Assembly: GCF_011075055.1 (NCBI RefSeq)
Contig: NC_058140.1
Span: 15,377,945 to 15,441,944, forward strand
From: Mangifera indica
Lineage: Eukaryota > Streptophyta > Magnoliopsida > Sapindales > Anacardiaceae
Reading direction: 5' to 3'
DNA length: 64,000 nucleotides
Shown here: positions 13,864 through 27,030 of the stretch, one piece after another
How positions within the stretch are numbered: the first letter of the stretch is position 1
Layout: each line of letters starts with the position of its first letter
Position numbers and translations under genes: made by a program
The notes under the pieces: generated by a model
Databases searched by the model: none
Seen by the model: only the letters and a program-made list of their open reading frames with translations
What the model was told of the DNA's origin: nothing

Positions 13864-16800
13864 TTAACTGACATTAACTTCCCCACTTGCTTGTGCCTCC
13901 TTGACTCTCTTCTCATACTCATCTTCTTCCTCGGCATCAGTGTCTTCTTCTTCCTCATCACCGTCTTCTTCTCCTCCCCAGCCAAATCCTCCGATGGATC
14001 GGGAAACCGGAGGTGGAACTTTGGCTTCCTCAACTATTTTCATGATTTCTTCCACGGTTTGGAGGGAAAAAGTTGGATTTTCCTTTCGGTAGTAGATGGC
14101 TTGAGCTGGCTCTGTTAGCTCCCTTGGCAGGTTCTTCAAAAACCACGGATGGTTCTTGATCTCTTTAATGGAGATTCTCTGTAAAATGAAGAAGGTTTTA
14201 ATAGTTAAGTTCTTCATACGTAAGAAAATGCATGATAATAATATAGTATCCTGAAGATGTGAATGAAACCGAAGGAAATGAGCTAAGTATCATCAACATA
14301 GACTCATTCGTGATGTAGAAATGGCTCAAACATTCCATTGCCACATTTTTTTCATACCGCAGAAGAGTCATACATGCAGTCCACACTCATGAGCTACTTA
14401 GAGCACATCCACCAAACTGCCAAGATGAATATACAAATGGTTCAATATATCAAGATTCCTATATTCCCTAGATGGTGAAAGACTACAAAACCCAAGCATG
14501 TTGCCAGTTGCTGGAGGTGCAAAAAGTGACCATATTGTCACTGAAACCTTAGTTGAGGGAAGGAAAACCCACTTCTAGCTATCACTACAGCACGCCAAAA
14601 GAGAGCTAGACCCTATATAGCTGAGTCAGACCCACATTTAGATAGACCAACCCATGTAAGGCAAGTGTAAACTAGGCTCGTGAGTTGTGACTAATGAATC
14701 AGATTACCCAGTAGCACTTGAGGGAGAATGTTAAAATATTTAAGTCGCATATGGGAAGAAAAAAAATGAAAGGGTATATAATGTAATAAATATCCAAATT
14801 AAATTGGTTCAAGATATTTTAACCATTGGAGTCCAAAACATGTTAAAGACCGTGATTAATAAAGATGTTGATCCACACTCCAAGTTTAAAGGCTCCAAGA
14901 TTTCTAATTCTTACTCTATAAGCAAAACTTAATTCTTACAAAAAACACAGCTTAGCATCATACATACCCTTGATGGATTTGCGACAAATATGCGAGAGAG
15001 AAGATTTTTACAATCTTGAGATATGTGAACATAATCAGGAATCTTGTATTGGACAGCCATTATTTTCTGCAGAAAAATGACAATAAGGATATCAAACACA
15101 GCAAAACAATAGACAGCTTCTGGAATGGGAATTATCTTACATTAATAGTTTTCCTGAAATTCCTTGGATCCCGCTGGTCCTCAAATGGGTATGCTCCCAC
15201 CAGCATAACATAAAGAGTCACTCCACATGACCATACATCCGCCAACTGAACAAACACAAATCAACATTAAACTGAACCTGCAACATGAAAGTTTTCAAGG
15301 ACTTCCATGGTGAAGACCAACTATTTAAATGTTCTTTGCAATTTATTATTTTCAGGTCAATGATTGTCTGCTCTAAAAACATAAGGGCATTCAACCATCA
15401 CATACAGCAGATGGATGCTTTAAACGAAAAAAAAAGGAGAGACGATGTATCTAAAGAGCAATACCAAATCCACAAGCATAAAAGAACAACAAAAGTTAAA
15501 GACATAAGATAACAATAGGATTTATCAAGCTAAATCTGGTAAGCCAGATGACTGAACCAATTGTTTTATACTGATGGTATCTATCTTGGCCAATCTGTAA
15601 ACAAAAACAGAGCTGGCCAACTCAAATCACTCAGAACATGAGTGATAGATACGAATGAGTTATGCCATAACTGATTAATATTAGAGTCTGAGCTGCCCTA
15701 TATTACCATATTCTTGAATTCAAACTCAACAGCACGTAAAAAACCTAAAACTAGGAAGAACTCTTTGACCTAGAAAACAAGATAAGTTTTCTAGATATGT
15801 TTGAGAATTTGAAACTCATCACCAGAAAATTACTTGTAGACAGTCAATGGCATATTGTAAAGTGATCGGCCTAAATCTTCATCCAGATAGCTTATAAAAA
15901 TCAGAACTGGATTCATTTGTCACAAATATAACTGAATCATTTGCTAAAATATGAATATGTCCAAACGATAGAGATGAACAACATTACCTTGCCATCATAT
16001 TCTCGTCGGGAAAGAACCTCTGGTGCAATATATGCTGGAGTGCCAACAGTTGATTTGGGCCTTGAATGCAGCAAAGATGACTACACAAACAAAACACATC
16101 AAAGAATAATAATGTCATAAAGAATTCAGAAGAATATAGAAACTTATGAGACTGATTTGCTCAAATAGTCAAACCTTTGAGTAACCAAAATCACAGATTT
16201 TCAGGCGTGGTGCTGGGCTTCCATCCAACAATGTATTTTCCAATTTCAAATCTCTATGGCATATTTGCTGCAGAGAAGAAAGTGTAAAGTAAAACAAATC
16301 AACCACCAAATAAAAAGTGGGTGTGTGTGAGTATATGTTTCAGATATATTTACGTTACTTTACCATTGAATGACAGTAGCTGACTCCTGAGATAAGCTGC
16401 TGGAAAAAATACCTGGCCTGAACATATAAAAATGTGCAACAACATCATGGAAAGAGAACTTAAAAAGACTACCAATAATTTGTGCTAAAAAACAGACTCA
16501 CGCAATCATATCAATAAGAGACAAATAATCAGTTCTTTCTTACTTGCACTCATATCCAATAAAGAAAAAAACAATCATTGCAACTAAATTAACTCCATCA
16601 GGCTTAAGGCCACAGACTTTTTTAATTCTAACCTGTCCCTCAAAACTAAACCAAAGCAAATATCTCTAACCCTGATGTGGTTGAGATGTATCCTAAGACT
16701 CTCATAAAAACTACAAGAGACCCTACAAATTAGCTAGTTGTTATCCACTTCTTTCTTTGTATGTAGGTTACACAACGATTTTGTGTTTTCTTTTTCCCAA

Positions 16801-17642
16801 TCACATTTTCTAGGAAGCCAATCAGAGATGATAAAACAAACCCAAATCATGAAAAACAAAATTCAATAGTAACCAATAAAAGTATCAAACCTCATCTTCA
16901 CTGAACCTTCCCGCATTGCAAATTCTCTCAAATAGCTCACCACCAGCAGCATACTCCATCACAATTGCCAAATGTGTGCGGGTCAAAACCACCTGCAAAC
17001 TCAAATGTCATTAGATCCTTAGGGGAAAAGTCACGGTAATACCAAACTGATTTGACACTTAACATGTTAAACCATATTCACATCCTCACTACATGACATC
17101 CACTCTATGTTACAAGCTGCAAGCTATTAAAAACACTACAATCCGGTGACATTACCATGATGCAATAAAATTACAGTCTTTTAAACCAAAAAAAATTAAT
17201 CTTAAAAAAAAAAACCCAAAACAAAATTAAACTTAAAAAAATCCACAAAAACTGACCTCCTTGAAGCGAATAATGTTAGGGTGGCGAAGTGATCTGTGGT
17301 TAATAATCTCCCTGGCCACATTCTCATCAATCTGAAACCCACAAATTAAAAACAAAACCCATTAACAACCTCAACTGAAAACTAAAACTTTCCCACACAG
17401 TTTCATTTTCCGGGAAATTTTTCCATCTTTTTTTAAGAAACAAACTGGAATCCACCAAAACAAAAAACAAAAATCAACATGCATGCATGAATCAACATGT
17501 GAAATTACAAAAAAAAAAAAACCTTGCGACCACGCTCGATGTACTTCATGGCAACAAGCTCTTTGGTGTTCTTGTTCCTCATGAGCCTGGCCACACCAAA
17601 ATTCCCAGATCCTATGTCCTTTACGAGCTCGTACTTCTCCAT
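13864..17642 (-). CDS. SnRK2 serine/threonine protein kinase, subclass 1 (SnRK2.4/2.10-like)
   Basis: Nine exons on the minus strand: 17642-17523, 17331-17257, 16992-16891, 16417-16364, 16267-16175, 16080-15988, 15245-15141, 15066-14968 and 14178-13864. All introns fall between codons and the total is 351 residues, the usual SnRK2 size. The start [11 protein letters not shown] is typical of the family. Visible kinase elements: glycine loop GSGNFGVAR (11-19), catalytic Lys33, HRDLKLEN (121-128), DFG (143-145) and the activation segment through TPAYIAPE. The C terminus has the IKNHPWF-type end of the kinase core and a Glu/Asp-rich tail (about 310-340). The tail is acidic but lacks the Asp-rich ABA box of subclass 3. 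From family knowledge, this group is activated by osmotic and salt stress, largely independently of ABA. An ADVWSCG segment preceded by Leu replaces the usual Met; this is a mild change. Confidence 0.94.
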
Positions 17643-19408
17643 TTTTTGGACTCACAAACTAACTCACAGTAAAGAATTTTGTACAAAATTATTTGTGTGC
17701 TAGAATCAAAAGGGTGTAAAATAAAAAAAGAAGAAAACTTTGGGGTGAATTTACGAGAATCTGAGGCTGAGGGAGGTGGGATATGAAATTTAAAGTTGGG
17801 ATTTGAGTTTGGAAAGATTTGAAGGAAAGAAAAGAATCAAAAGGTGACCGAGGGAGGAAATTGTTGTGGGCGGTTTTAGAAAGTGTTTTTAATAATCACA
17901 AAAGAGGGAAATAGAGAGAAAAAAGAAATCGAGTAGAAAGAGAGGAGAGAAAAGCGAGAATCTTTGGTATGATTCACTGTAGAAGAAAGTGGAGGTGGGA
18001 TTCCGAGTCAAGGAAAACAAGAGTCTCACGAAATGAGCTGACAAAGAAACGAAGATAACAATATTCCTGGATATTTTGGTCTACTTCCGTTTATGTCTGG
18101 AGTGTTTTTATATGATGTGGGCAACCATATTTTACTTTATCACGGGCCTTCATCTTCACCACAGGTTTTATAAATTATTAAATTAAAAAAATTTGGAAAA
18201 TAATTCTATTGAAGAGGTCGAGAATGAGAAGATGCCATTGACTTTGTTGTCAGCTTGATATTTGATCAACTAGTTGCATTTTCTCACCACTTATACTTTT
18301 TTTTTTTAAATTTACCACTTATACTTTTAATTTTCCCATAATCTTACCACTTATACATTATATTATCATATATTAATTTCCCCAATTTTTACTTCTTTTA
18401 AGATAAACATAAGAATGATATTCTTGTCAAAATTCGTCCCCTATGTTTACCCATCATGGCAATGACATGAGAAATCAAATATTCTTTTGCAATAATAAAA
18501 TACTCATAATCTGTTTTAAACAATGAAGTCCTCAATTCATTAAGAGACAAACATAAATATAAAACACCTTTTTAGTAGGTTAAATTATCATATCTCACAT
18601 AAAAAATAATTCAACTAAAACTACCAAAAGAAAAGTTCAACTCAAGTTCAATTGAAAATTTGTCAAGCTAAAAATTAAAGGTAATATGAGTTCGGTTCAA
18701 GTTTATGACTCAAATTAATGTCTTGAATTTATGGTTTGAGTTTATAACTTATTAATAAAACAACGTCGTTATAGTTAAAAATACGTAGAATAATATTATT
18801 TGATAATTGTTTAAAACAATTAAAATCAAACCACAAATCAAGTTTGAATCGAATTAAACCATCTTTTTTTAGTTTCAAGTGAGTATTCAACTGATTTTGT
18901 TTGCCTTTTGACAAACATTACATAAGTTTTTGAGAGTTTTAATGCCCATTGTATCAATTTAGACAAATTTCAATAATCAATGGTTAATTTTAATAAGTTT
19001 TGATAATTATAATAGTTTAATGAGATGATTAGAGTTTTCAGAATGATAGATACTAAATTATAACTTTTTATACTTGTAAAGAGGTCAAAATATCATGTTA
19101 AAAATATTTACTTGTATTCTTTTAATTTTTTCAAAATTTTTAGAGGATGAAAGTATGATTATGTCTTTACATTATTGGTTTTTTAACAAAGTTTAATTTT
19201 TGGTATAAAAGTGTTATTTATGTCATTTGGGGGTGGAAAAGATTTTAGAGCAAACTTTGGTGGGAATTGTGACTTACTCCTATTTTGTCAGTCTCCATCC
19301 TGTACTAAGCTCCAAGGCACAATATTATCATCACTATCATCCTCTAAAATCTCGACCTTTCAATCAGCCGATCTCTACCGTCCATTCACCCCTCTTCTTC
19401 GTCGCGTC
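17643..19408. promoter_or_regulatory. Divergent SnRK2 / TMN1 promoter region
   Basis: The SnRK2 gene reads left and TMN1 reads right, so this 1.77-kb interval must contain both 5' regions. Purine-rich sequence at about 17700-18050 (minus-strand leader) looks like SnRK2 5' UTR. Pyrimidine-rich sequence at about 19290-19408 looks like the TMN1 5' UTR. The middle (18170-19200) is AT-rich with no recognised gene. No specific cis-element was assigned. Confidence 0.5.
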
Positions 19409-22400
19409 ATGCCCTCCTCCATCTCTTCCGCCGTGGTCCGATCTCTCTCTTGTCTCCTTCTCCTCTTCCTTCTCTCTCCTTCTCTCGCCTCCGAATCCGA
19501 TCACAGGGTAATTTCCTTCTGGATCTCGTCATTTGCTTTCTGATTCTCTGTCAGATCTGATCCAATTTCGATTGTTGTTGTCCTTTGTTTTAAAGATTTG
19601 ATAGTTTTCTAGCGTAATTTGTGTTTCGGTTAGTGTGAAATGTCGTGATTTGAAATGGTAGGGTTAGATTTTGTGTTGTTTAGTTGTGACGGATCTTGAA
19701 TTCTTAGAAGTGTCTTGGAAATGTTGACATGCAAAGTTAGAACAATGCGTGTTCGGCGAGGACTTTTAAAGGTTTTCAATTTTCTTTGTGGATTTTCGGG
19801 TCAATATGTGCCCTTGTTGGCGTGAGAATTTGTTTTTTTGTGGATTGAGATCTGTCTGTCAATGTTGATATTTGCGGGTTCGGCTGGTGGGATTTCTTGT
19901 TGCTGTGGGATCTAATCTCAGGTTAATTTCGGTTTTAGTGGGTTTGGGTTAAGGGGTGATATGACCTAGAAAAAAGTATGGATGTTCTGGATCTTGCCTT
20001 TATTGAAGGATATGGTAGAAAAAGATTAGTTCTGAAGGCTTATTGGGTGGAAATGTGTATATTTGATGTGGTTATACTTATCTATGCGTATATGCCTCGT
20101 GAAAAGTGGGCATGATTTGAGTCTTGAACTCTAGCATGGGCCTTGTGCAGGGATGAGAAGCACAAATCAAGATAGGAACACTGAATTCACATGAGCTGAC
20201 CATGTTAGTTTGTTTTTATATCTTTTGGATCATGATCTTTCCTTTATAGAAGTGTTTCAAGTAGTTATATGTTGACCCTAGTATGCTGTATTAGCTGGCC
20301 TAGTTTTGTAGGCCTTCAGCTGGAAACAAGCAACCAGAGGGTGTGGTAAGGCCAATATGATTTGAACCAGAAGCCTTTTGTTTTATGAAACTCAGAATGT
20401 ATCCTTGGTAGAGCTTGATTTAAAAAAATCTGGCCTTAATGCTAGGCTGTCTTGACATTGGGTTGACTGGTGCCGAAGGTCTAGCTTCATATGGATTCTG
20501 ACTAATTTTATTATAATATTATATTATCAGTAATCATGTGTATAGAATTGTCAGAGTGACTTTTGATACTTAATTATGACGGGAGTTACCTGATTTAAAG
20601 CATATGTTGAATCCATGTTTAAACTGTGTATGTGTGTTATTGTCTTTCTTGATCTGGGAAAGGTCAAAACTATTGTTGTTCTTACCAGGTAAAAATGATA
20701 TCTTTTGTGACTATGCATAGTATTTCTCAACATATATCTCATTGTTCATTTGCATTTTGAGCATGACTCAGTTTAGGCATCTTCTTGGAGAAAGTTTGTG
20801 TTTGACAAACTTTGCTTAGCTAATCCTTGTAGTGGTTTTACTAAGTAACTGTAAAAAGATTTTTTTTTACCTTAGATTAAGGTACAAGAATACAACAGCA
20901 AATAACTGATATTATTAACTTTGATTTGACTACTTATTACTCGCCATCTTTGGAGCCAGTATAATATCAGTAATTGGTGGTTAGCAGTGAAATTACATGT
21001 CTCTTTTTTTTTCTTTTGTTTACTGGCATGGATTTTTTTTTAATATATCTTTTTGCACGAAAAGCTTTGTTATTATTTTGAGCCTACAGATTTTATGTTT
21101 CTCTCCCACTCTCACACAAACAAACTGAAACACATTTTTTTATATCATTTTGATCGAGTCCTCCACATGAAATTTTATGTACTTATAATGTGTATGCTTG
21201 TTAAAAGAGTGCCTGGAAATTAACCTGAGGTTGGATGTAGCATAAGCTGTAGCTCTTGCATTTTGTGCCTGTGGTAATCATTATGATTAAATGATTTGCC
21301 TTGTTTTTTTCATACTTTTATGTATCCTCATCAATACCTCATATTTCTTCCTCTGCAGTATCGAACAGATGATCCTGTTACTCTTTGGGTAAATAAAGTT
21401 GGCCCTTATAACAATCCGCAAGAAACATACAACTATTACAGCCTTCCATTTTGCCATGCGACTGGTAATCCTGCTCACAAATGGGGTGGGCTTGGTGAGG
21501 TCTTGGGAGGGAATGAACTTATTGATAGTCAGATTGACATAAAGTTCCAGAGTAAGTAAATTTCGTTATATTCATAATTTTGCTTTTTTTAGTTTCTTGA
21601 TAATTGTAGTTTCATTTCTTCTGAACCTGCTTTTCAAAAATATTTTATTGTCTCAACAGGGAATGTTGATAAAAATGTCATCTGTCAATTGGAACTTGAT
21701 GAAGCAAAGGTCAAACAATTCAAAGATGCAGTTGAGAACAGTTATTGGTTTGAATTTTTCATGGGTATGTTTCAAGTATTTGTTCTTATTCATTAGTAAG
21801 TCATAGAAGAACTAATGGGAATGTACATGTTTGTCTTCTGTTTGTGCTTATTTGTATACGTTTTACTAAGGCTGAAACTTGATCCTTATTTCTTTTGCTT
21901 TTCTTCTGATCTCATGTTCTTTGGTCTTTGATAAATGCTGCTTGCAAGTTCAGATGATCTGCCTTTATGGGGTATGTAGTCTATAATTTTTTGATCTGTT
22001 TGTTCTTCTTTTTTGATTATTCAATCAGTTGTGCATGAATGGTTATTTCTTTGTTGTTTTAGGCTTTGTCGGTGATCTGCATCCTGATAAGAACAGTGAT
22101 ATTGGCAAGCATGTCTTGTACACCCATAAGAATATTATTGTCAAATACAATAAAGATCAGGTCTGTGGTTCTGAAGTTTCCTTATGCCTTTTATAACTGA
22201 CTTCCTATTTCATTACTATTTAATTTAACTTCTGTTCTTGTAGATTATTCATGTTAATCTTTCTCAAGAGAACCCAAAGCCTCTAGAAGTGGGGAATAAT
22301 TTAGACATGACATACTCTGTCAAATGGATGCCAACCAATGTCACTTTTGCACGGAGATTTGATGTTTACTTGGACTACCCTTTCTTTGAGCACCAGGTAA

Positions 22401-25400
22401 ATATTAACATTGGCAGTTGGTTTTCCTTTTATCTTTGCAAAGTTGTTTGTGAGTTGCTAATGCATATTGCAATCTCTAGATCCATTGGTTCTCCATTTTC
22501 AATTCCTTTATGATGGTTATCTTCCTCACTGGTTTGGTGTCAATGATATTGATGCGAACTCTTCGAAATGACTATGCCAAATATGCTCGTGAAGATGATG
22601 ATCTGGAGACTTTGGTAATGTTATCTGCACACTGTTTCTTTATCAAATTCCTGGGTTGATTGGCCTATGTCCTTTTCTTTCATTCTTTGAAGCAATAAAT
22701 AATATATATTAAGTTTTGTTGGTCAACTGTTGCAACACTGGACTCAGGAAAGGGATGTGAGTGAAGAGTCTGGTTGGAAACTTGTTCATGGTGATGTTTT
22801 CAGGCCTCCTCGCAATTTGGTTGTGCTTTCAGCTGTTGTTGGTACAGGTGCACAGCTGGCATTGCTTGTTCTCCTCGTTATTCTAATGGCAATTGTGGGG
22901 ACGTTGTATGTCGGGTATGTTGAGGACTTGGTGTTATGATGTACTGGACCATGATCTTTGTTGGTAGTTAATTTATTATGATTTTGAAGAATAAAATGCA
23001 TTTTATGTTTTTATTGATCATGCACAAGGTATGGGAGAGTGTCCTGTTTTAGTTCTTTCTTTCTCTCGCCTAATCACAATTTACAATTCTTTGTGTACTT
23101 TACATTTTGTAATACATAATCTCTACCTTTTTTCTAGAGTATGTTGGAGTGGCAGCTTTTTTAACTTAAACTGCTACTATATTGGCATAATTTTTTCTTA
23201 ATTTGTGTTTTGGCTGCACATATAGTTATTTGTGCTGCAATGCATCAATTTTTCCTCCAAATTGTTATCATATTAAGAGCTTGGATGCAATTTATGTGTT
23301 TCAGGAGAGGAGCAATTGTCACTACTTTTATTGTATGCTATGCTCTTACATCATTCATTTCTGGTTATGTGAGCGGTGGGATGTACTCACGTCATGGGGG
23401 TATACTTTGATTTGATCACTATTCCTGATTGACTTTATCTGTGTTTGTCTTGTTTATAAATTGGTGGGTTTTTTTTTCAGGTAAAAATTGGATAAAGTCA
23501 ATGATCCTCACAGCCTCCCTTTTCCCATTTATGTGCTTTGGGATTGGATTTGTTTTGAACACAGTTGCTATTTTCTACGGATCGTTAGCAGCTATTCCCT
23601 TTGGCACAATGGTGGTTGTCTTTGTGATTTGGGCTTTTATTTCTTTCCCTCTGGCTCTTCTTGGTACAGTTGTTGGAAGAAACTGGAGTGGTGCTCCAAA
23701 TAATCCATGTCGTGTGAAGACTATTCCTCGTCCAATCCCTGAGAAGAAATGGTATCTCACCCCGTCTGTGGTCTCAATGATGGGAGGGCTGTTACCTTTT
23801 GGCAGCATCTTTATCGAGATGTATTTTGTCTTCACGTCCTTCTGGAATTACAAGGTGAATTTCACTACTTTATTGTTTGAAGCCTTTTTGAAAAGAACTG
23901 AAATGCAAAATAACTCCAATAACATTGAAATTTATTGTGTTTCGTGCTGAGATGGGGCAGTGCAATTTAGGGCAGATAATGACACCTGTTTAATAATATT
24001 TTTTATTACTGAGAATTTTCTTGGAAGTTCGTGTTATCCAACTCTCTTCAACTTTTTTTCCCTTTTCATAGAAATTTATGTCTCCTGAAGGTATAAGGAG
24101 CTCTCAAGTTTTATAAATTGAGAAATATATTGCCTTTATTTTAATAAAATATTAAAATTACTGTTGAATGATTGCCATTCCATGGGTTTGCGAATGGCTA
24201 ATCAATCGATTCATGGAGAAAAAAATATAGCATTAATGCTGTTTTTGGAAATATTTGAGTGTCCTTATTTATGAAAAAAGAAAAAAAAAAGTAGTGTAAT
24301 ATTTTGCATTTGGTAGGATTGTACTGCTTTTTTTTTGCAGTAGGTCTCAGTTACATATCAGAAACTAGACTTACATCAAATACCCTCTCTAATGATATTA
24401 TTTATTTTTGTGAGGTCTCTAGTACCTATGTTATTTTCGTATTTTCATTACTTTTGATGATGATAAATTGTGCAAAAAACAAAGGAAGAAAGAAAGGATT
24501 GTTTATGAATTTTATAGTCTTTATTTTATTGTGAATAATTGCAATTTTCTTTATGATCACAAATCTTAAATCACATTTTTTGTTTCTTGATGGCAGTGGG
24601 AATTATAGATTTTTCTTTCTGAGATTTAATAGTAATTTCAACAAAATATTTATTTTTCCTTTTGTACTACAGGTGTACTATGTCTACGGCTTTATGCTGT
24701 TGGTTTTTCTGATTCTTATCATTGTAACTGTTTGTGTGACAATTGTGGGAACATATTTCCTATTAAATGCCGAGAATTATCACTGGCAGTGGACATCATT
24801 CTTCTCTGCAGCCTCAACAGCTGTCTATGTGTACCTGTACTCGATATATTACTACTACGTGAAGACTAAAATGTCTGGCTTCTTCCAGACTAGCTTCTAT
24901 TTTGGATACACTTTGATGTTTTGCCTTGGCTTAGGAATCCTGTGTGGTGAGTTTATTTCTTAATTTTGTTGCTCGTATAATATTGCCTTTTTAATGATAT
25001 TTTGTTTTGCAGTTCTATTATGTTCCATTTAATTCTCATGTTCGGTCTTTTTAGTTTAATATTGATTACTTAATTTGTTCTTGTTAATAATAGTAGAGTT
25101 GAATCTAAGTTTGATTGAAATAATGTTAAAGATTTTTTAAGGTTTTTCTTCTTCCCCTTATAGCTTTTTTGAAATATTGAAAGATTTGGGGAAGTGCTGT
25201 TAGGGTAGGATTTTGATAGTCAGAAATATCCTTGGGAAATTTCTAGCAAATGAGACTCAATCTGCTGTCAAGTTTAGGGTTCTAATTATTTCCTGTAGCA
25301 TGTAAAATTGTGATTGGTATGCTGTTGATTCTATTGCTTGAAAACTTTTGTGAAAGAAAGGAATGATTTGAAGATCATCCTTTGTGCCCTTGGCCTCCCC

Positions 25401-25753
25401 TTCAATCTATGTTTCTCTGTTTCATGAGAATGTTGTTTTAACTGTGGCATCCTGAGAACCAGTGGGAGCTATCAAAGATGGTTGAAGTTTGTTTAGAAGG
25501 AATAAAAAAAGTTAGATAAATGAAGCCATTTATTTTAGAAAGAAGTTGCTGGTATGCTTTCTTATGCAGTTGGTTATTAACTTGCTGAATGAGGAACTGC
25601 AGTACTATGATTTCCAGACTAAAAAGTAGCACATGCATCTCTTCTTAGCTTTGCATTTGTTTGATTTCTCTTTTCAAATGTGCAGGAGCTGTTGGTTATC
25701 TTGGTTCCAATTTGTTCGTGAGGAGGATTTACAGAAACATCAAGTGTGACTAA
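19409..25753 (+). CDS. TMN1: Transmembrane 9 superfamily protein (endomembrane protein 70, TMN1-like)
   Basis: Twelve exons: 19409-19507, 21359-21551, 21660-21764, 21954-21971, 22063-22160, 22244-22396, 22480-22614, 22748-22914, 23305-23399, 23481-23854, 24673-24946 and 25686-25753. They total 1779 nt, or 592 residues, close to Arabidopsis TMN1. A classic signal peptide (run of Leu/Phe ending near SLASES) is followed by a luminal domain starting [18 protein letters not shown]. About nine membrane segments form the rest, with conserved blocks such as [16 protein letters not shown] and [12 protein letters not shown]. The C terminus ends in IKCD, a KXD-type motif that in plant TM9 proteins mediates COPI binding and Golgi retention. 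The likely site is the Golgi or endosomal membrane. Exon 4 is only 18 nt. The start chosen is the ATG that opens the signal peptide. Confidence 0.93.
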
Positions 25754-26587
25754 AGTGTTGTCAATGAAAATTAGACCCGGTTCTTCCCTGAGCAATTTTT
25801 GATTGTTGACACAATAAAAAATATCAAGAGGAAGCATCGGGGCTGTATTTGGTGGGGACCTTCAGGCATTTACAGATGAAAATCACAGGGATAGTGGATG
25901 GGGGGATGTAATTCTTAAACTAGATGAAAGAGGTAGCCCTGAGGTTTTTCTAATTTTTTTTTCCCTGGCTGTAGGTGAAAGCCTTTATTTAGAAGAAAGT
26001 CAGAGACTGATTTGATAATGTGGGAAGCTAGTAGCAATGTGTTAGGGACAACTACCTTTTATATCATTTTTATTTTTCTGTTCTTCCCATTACAATATTA
26101 TAGGTGCCTCTTTTGTAAGGAATGTCTAGTTTTCACTTTAATATGTTTTGTTTGCATATTTTTCAACTTCTTAGGGGAAGGATTTGAGGGGGAAAAAAAA
26201 TTGAATTTTGTGTTCTAAAAAATTATGTCCATATCCATTACCAATTTGTTTTCATTTATGTCAGGCATAATGTGTGTGTGCACGCGCGCTTGTTTTTGTT
26301 TTCTTTTTTAAGTCTTTCCAAAGTTGTATATACTAATTATTCGTACTGTTGATGAGATTGCGGCAAGCCAACCACGTTGAGGAGCAATAAAAAAATAATT
26401 GATATGGTAAGCTACAACATGTTGCCACATGGCAGATATGAATTTGTTGCCACATTTTTTCCATAAGCCTTCCCTTCCCTCCCCTCACCTCTTCCCCCGT
26501 TAGTTATCAACGAACATTAGTCTACACTACTTACCCCGCATCTCTTAATTTTCCCTACGCCTTTCATTTCTTTCACTTTCACCTCCA
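25754..26587. other. TMN1 3' UTR and upstream flank of ferredoxin pseudogene
   Basis: The first roughly 470 bases are a plausible TMN1 3' UTR. A short alternating purine-pyrimidine tract (GTGTGTGTGCACGCGCGC, about 26271-26289) follows. Pyrimidine-rich sequence at 26460-26587 leads into the degenerate ferredoxin copy and looks like a former leader. No other gene was seen. Confidence 0.45.
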
Positions 26588-27030
26588 ATGGCTTCCACTC
26601 TCCGGTGCCATGCTGAGCACTTCCTTCGTCCGACGCTATCTTGCTGTCACATCCCTCAATTCCCTCCCCAACATGGGTTAGTCCCTCTTTGGCATGAAAA
26701 TCAACCACCGCGGTGGGCGTGTGAAGGCCATGGCCGTCCACAAAAGTGAAACTCATTATTCCTGATGGAAAGCAAGAGTTCGACTGTCTGAAGCCATTTA
26801 CAGTCTTGACTATGCGGAGGAGCTTGGCCTTGACTTGCCATACTCTTGTCGGGCTGGCTCTTGTGCTTTTTGGCGCCAGAAAAGTCGTTCAAGGTTCAGT
26901 GGATCAGTCTGATAGGAGCTTTCTTGATGATGATCGAATTGAAGCTGGTTGGGTTCTAACTTGTGTGGCCTATCCTCAGGGCCCTCTTGTGATTGAGACT
27001 CACAAGGAAGAGGAGCTCACTTCTGCTTAA
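26588..27030 (+). pseudogene. Plastid [2Fe-2S] ferredoxin pseudogene
   Basis: Pieces of a plant photosynthetic-type ferredoxin precursor appear in order but in different frames. After MASTL the frame shifts and continues as GAMLSTSFVRRY and SLNSLPNMG, where a TAG stop (26679-26681) interrupts the transit peptide. [13 protein letters not shown] follows in another frame, then a 1-base loss, then [19 protein letters not shown] compensating 1-base gain next to the third cluster cysteine follows, then [20 protein letters not shown] and HKEEELTSA with a TAA stop. At least three frameshifts plus one nonsense codon rule out a normal product, and the third iron-ligand cysteine is not readable. Plant ferredoxin genes usually lack introns, so an intronless copy does not show whether it arose by retroposition. 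The lesions could be sequencing errors, but four in 440 bases is unlikely. Confidence 0.88.

Noticed and set aside
13891..14118. Plus-strand frames opposite the last SnRK2 exon
   Set aside because: They are the antisense of the acidic Glu/Asp tail, which reads as Ser/Phe-rich noise on the other strand.
26271..26289. Alternating purine-pyrimidine tract as a Z-DNA element
   Set aside because: Under 20 bases and in a 3' UTR-like region; too short and common to claim a function.
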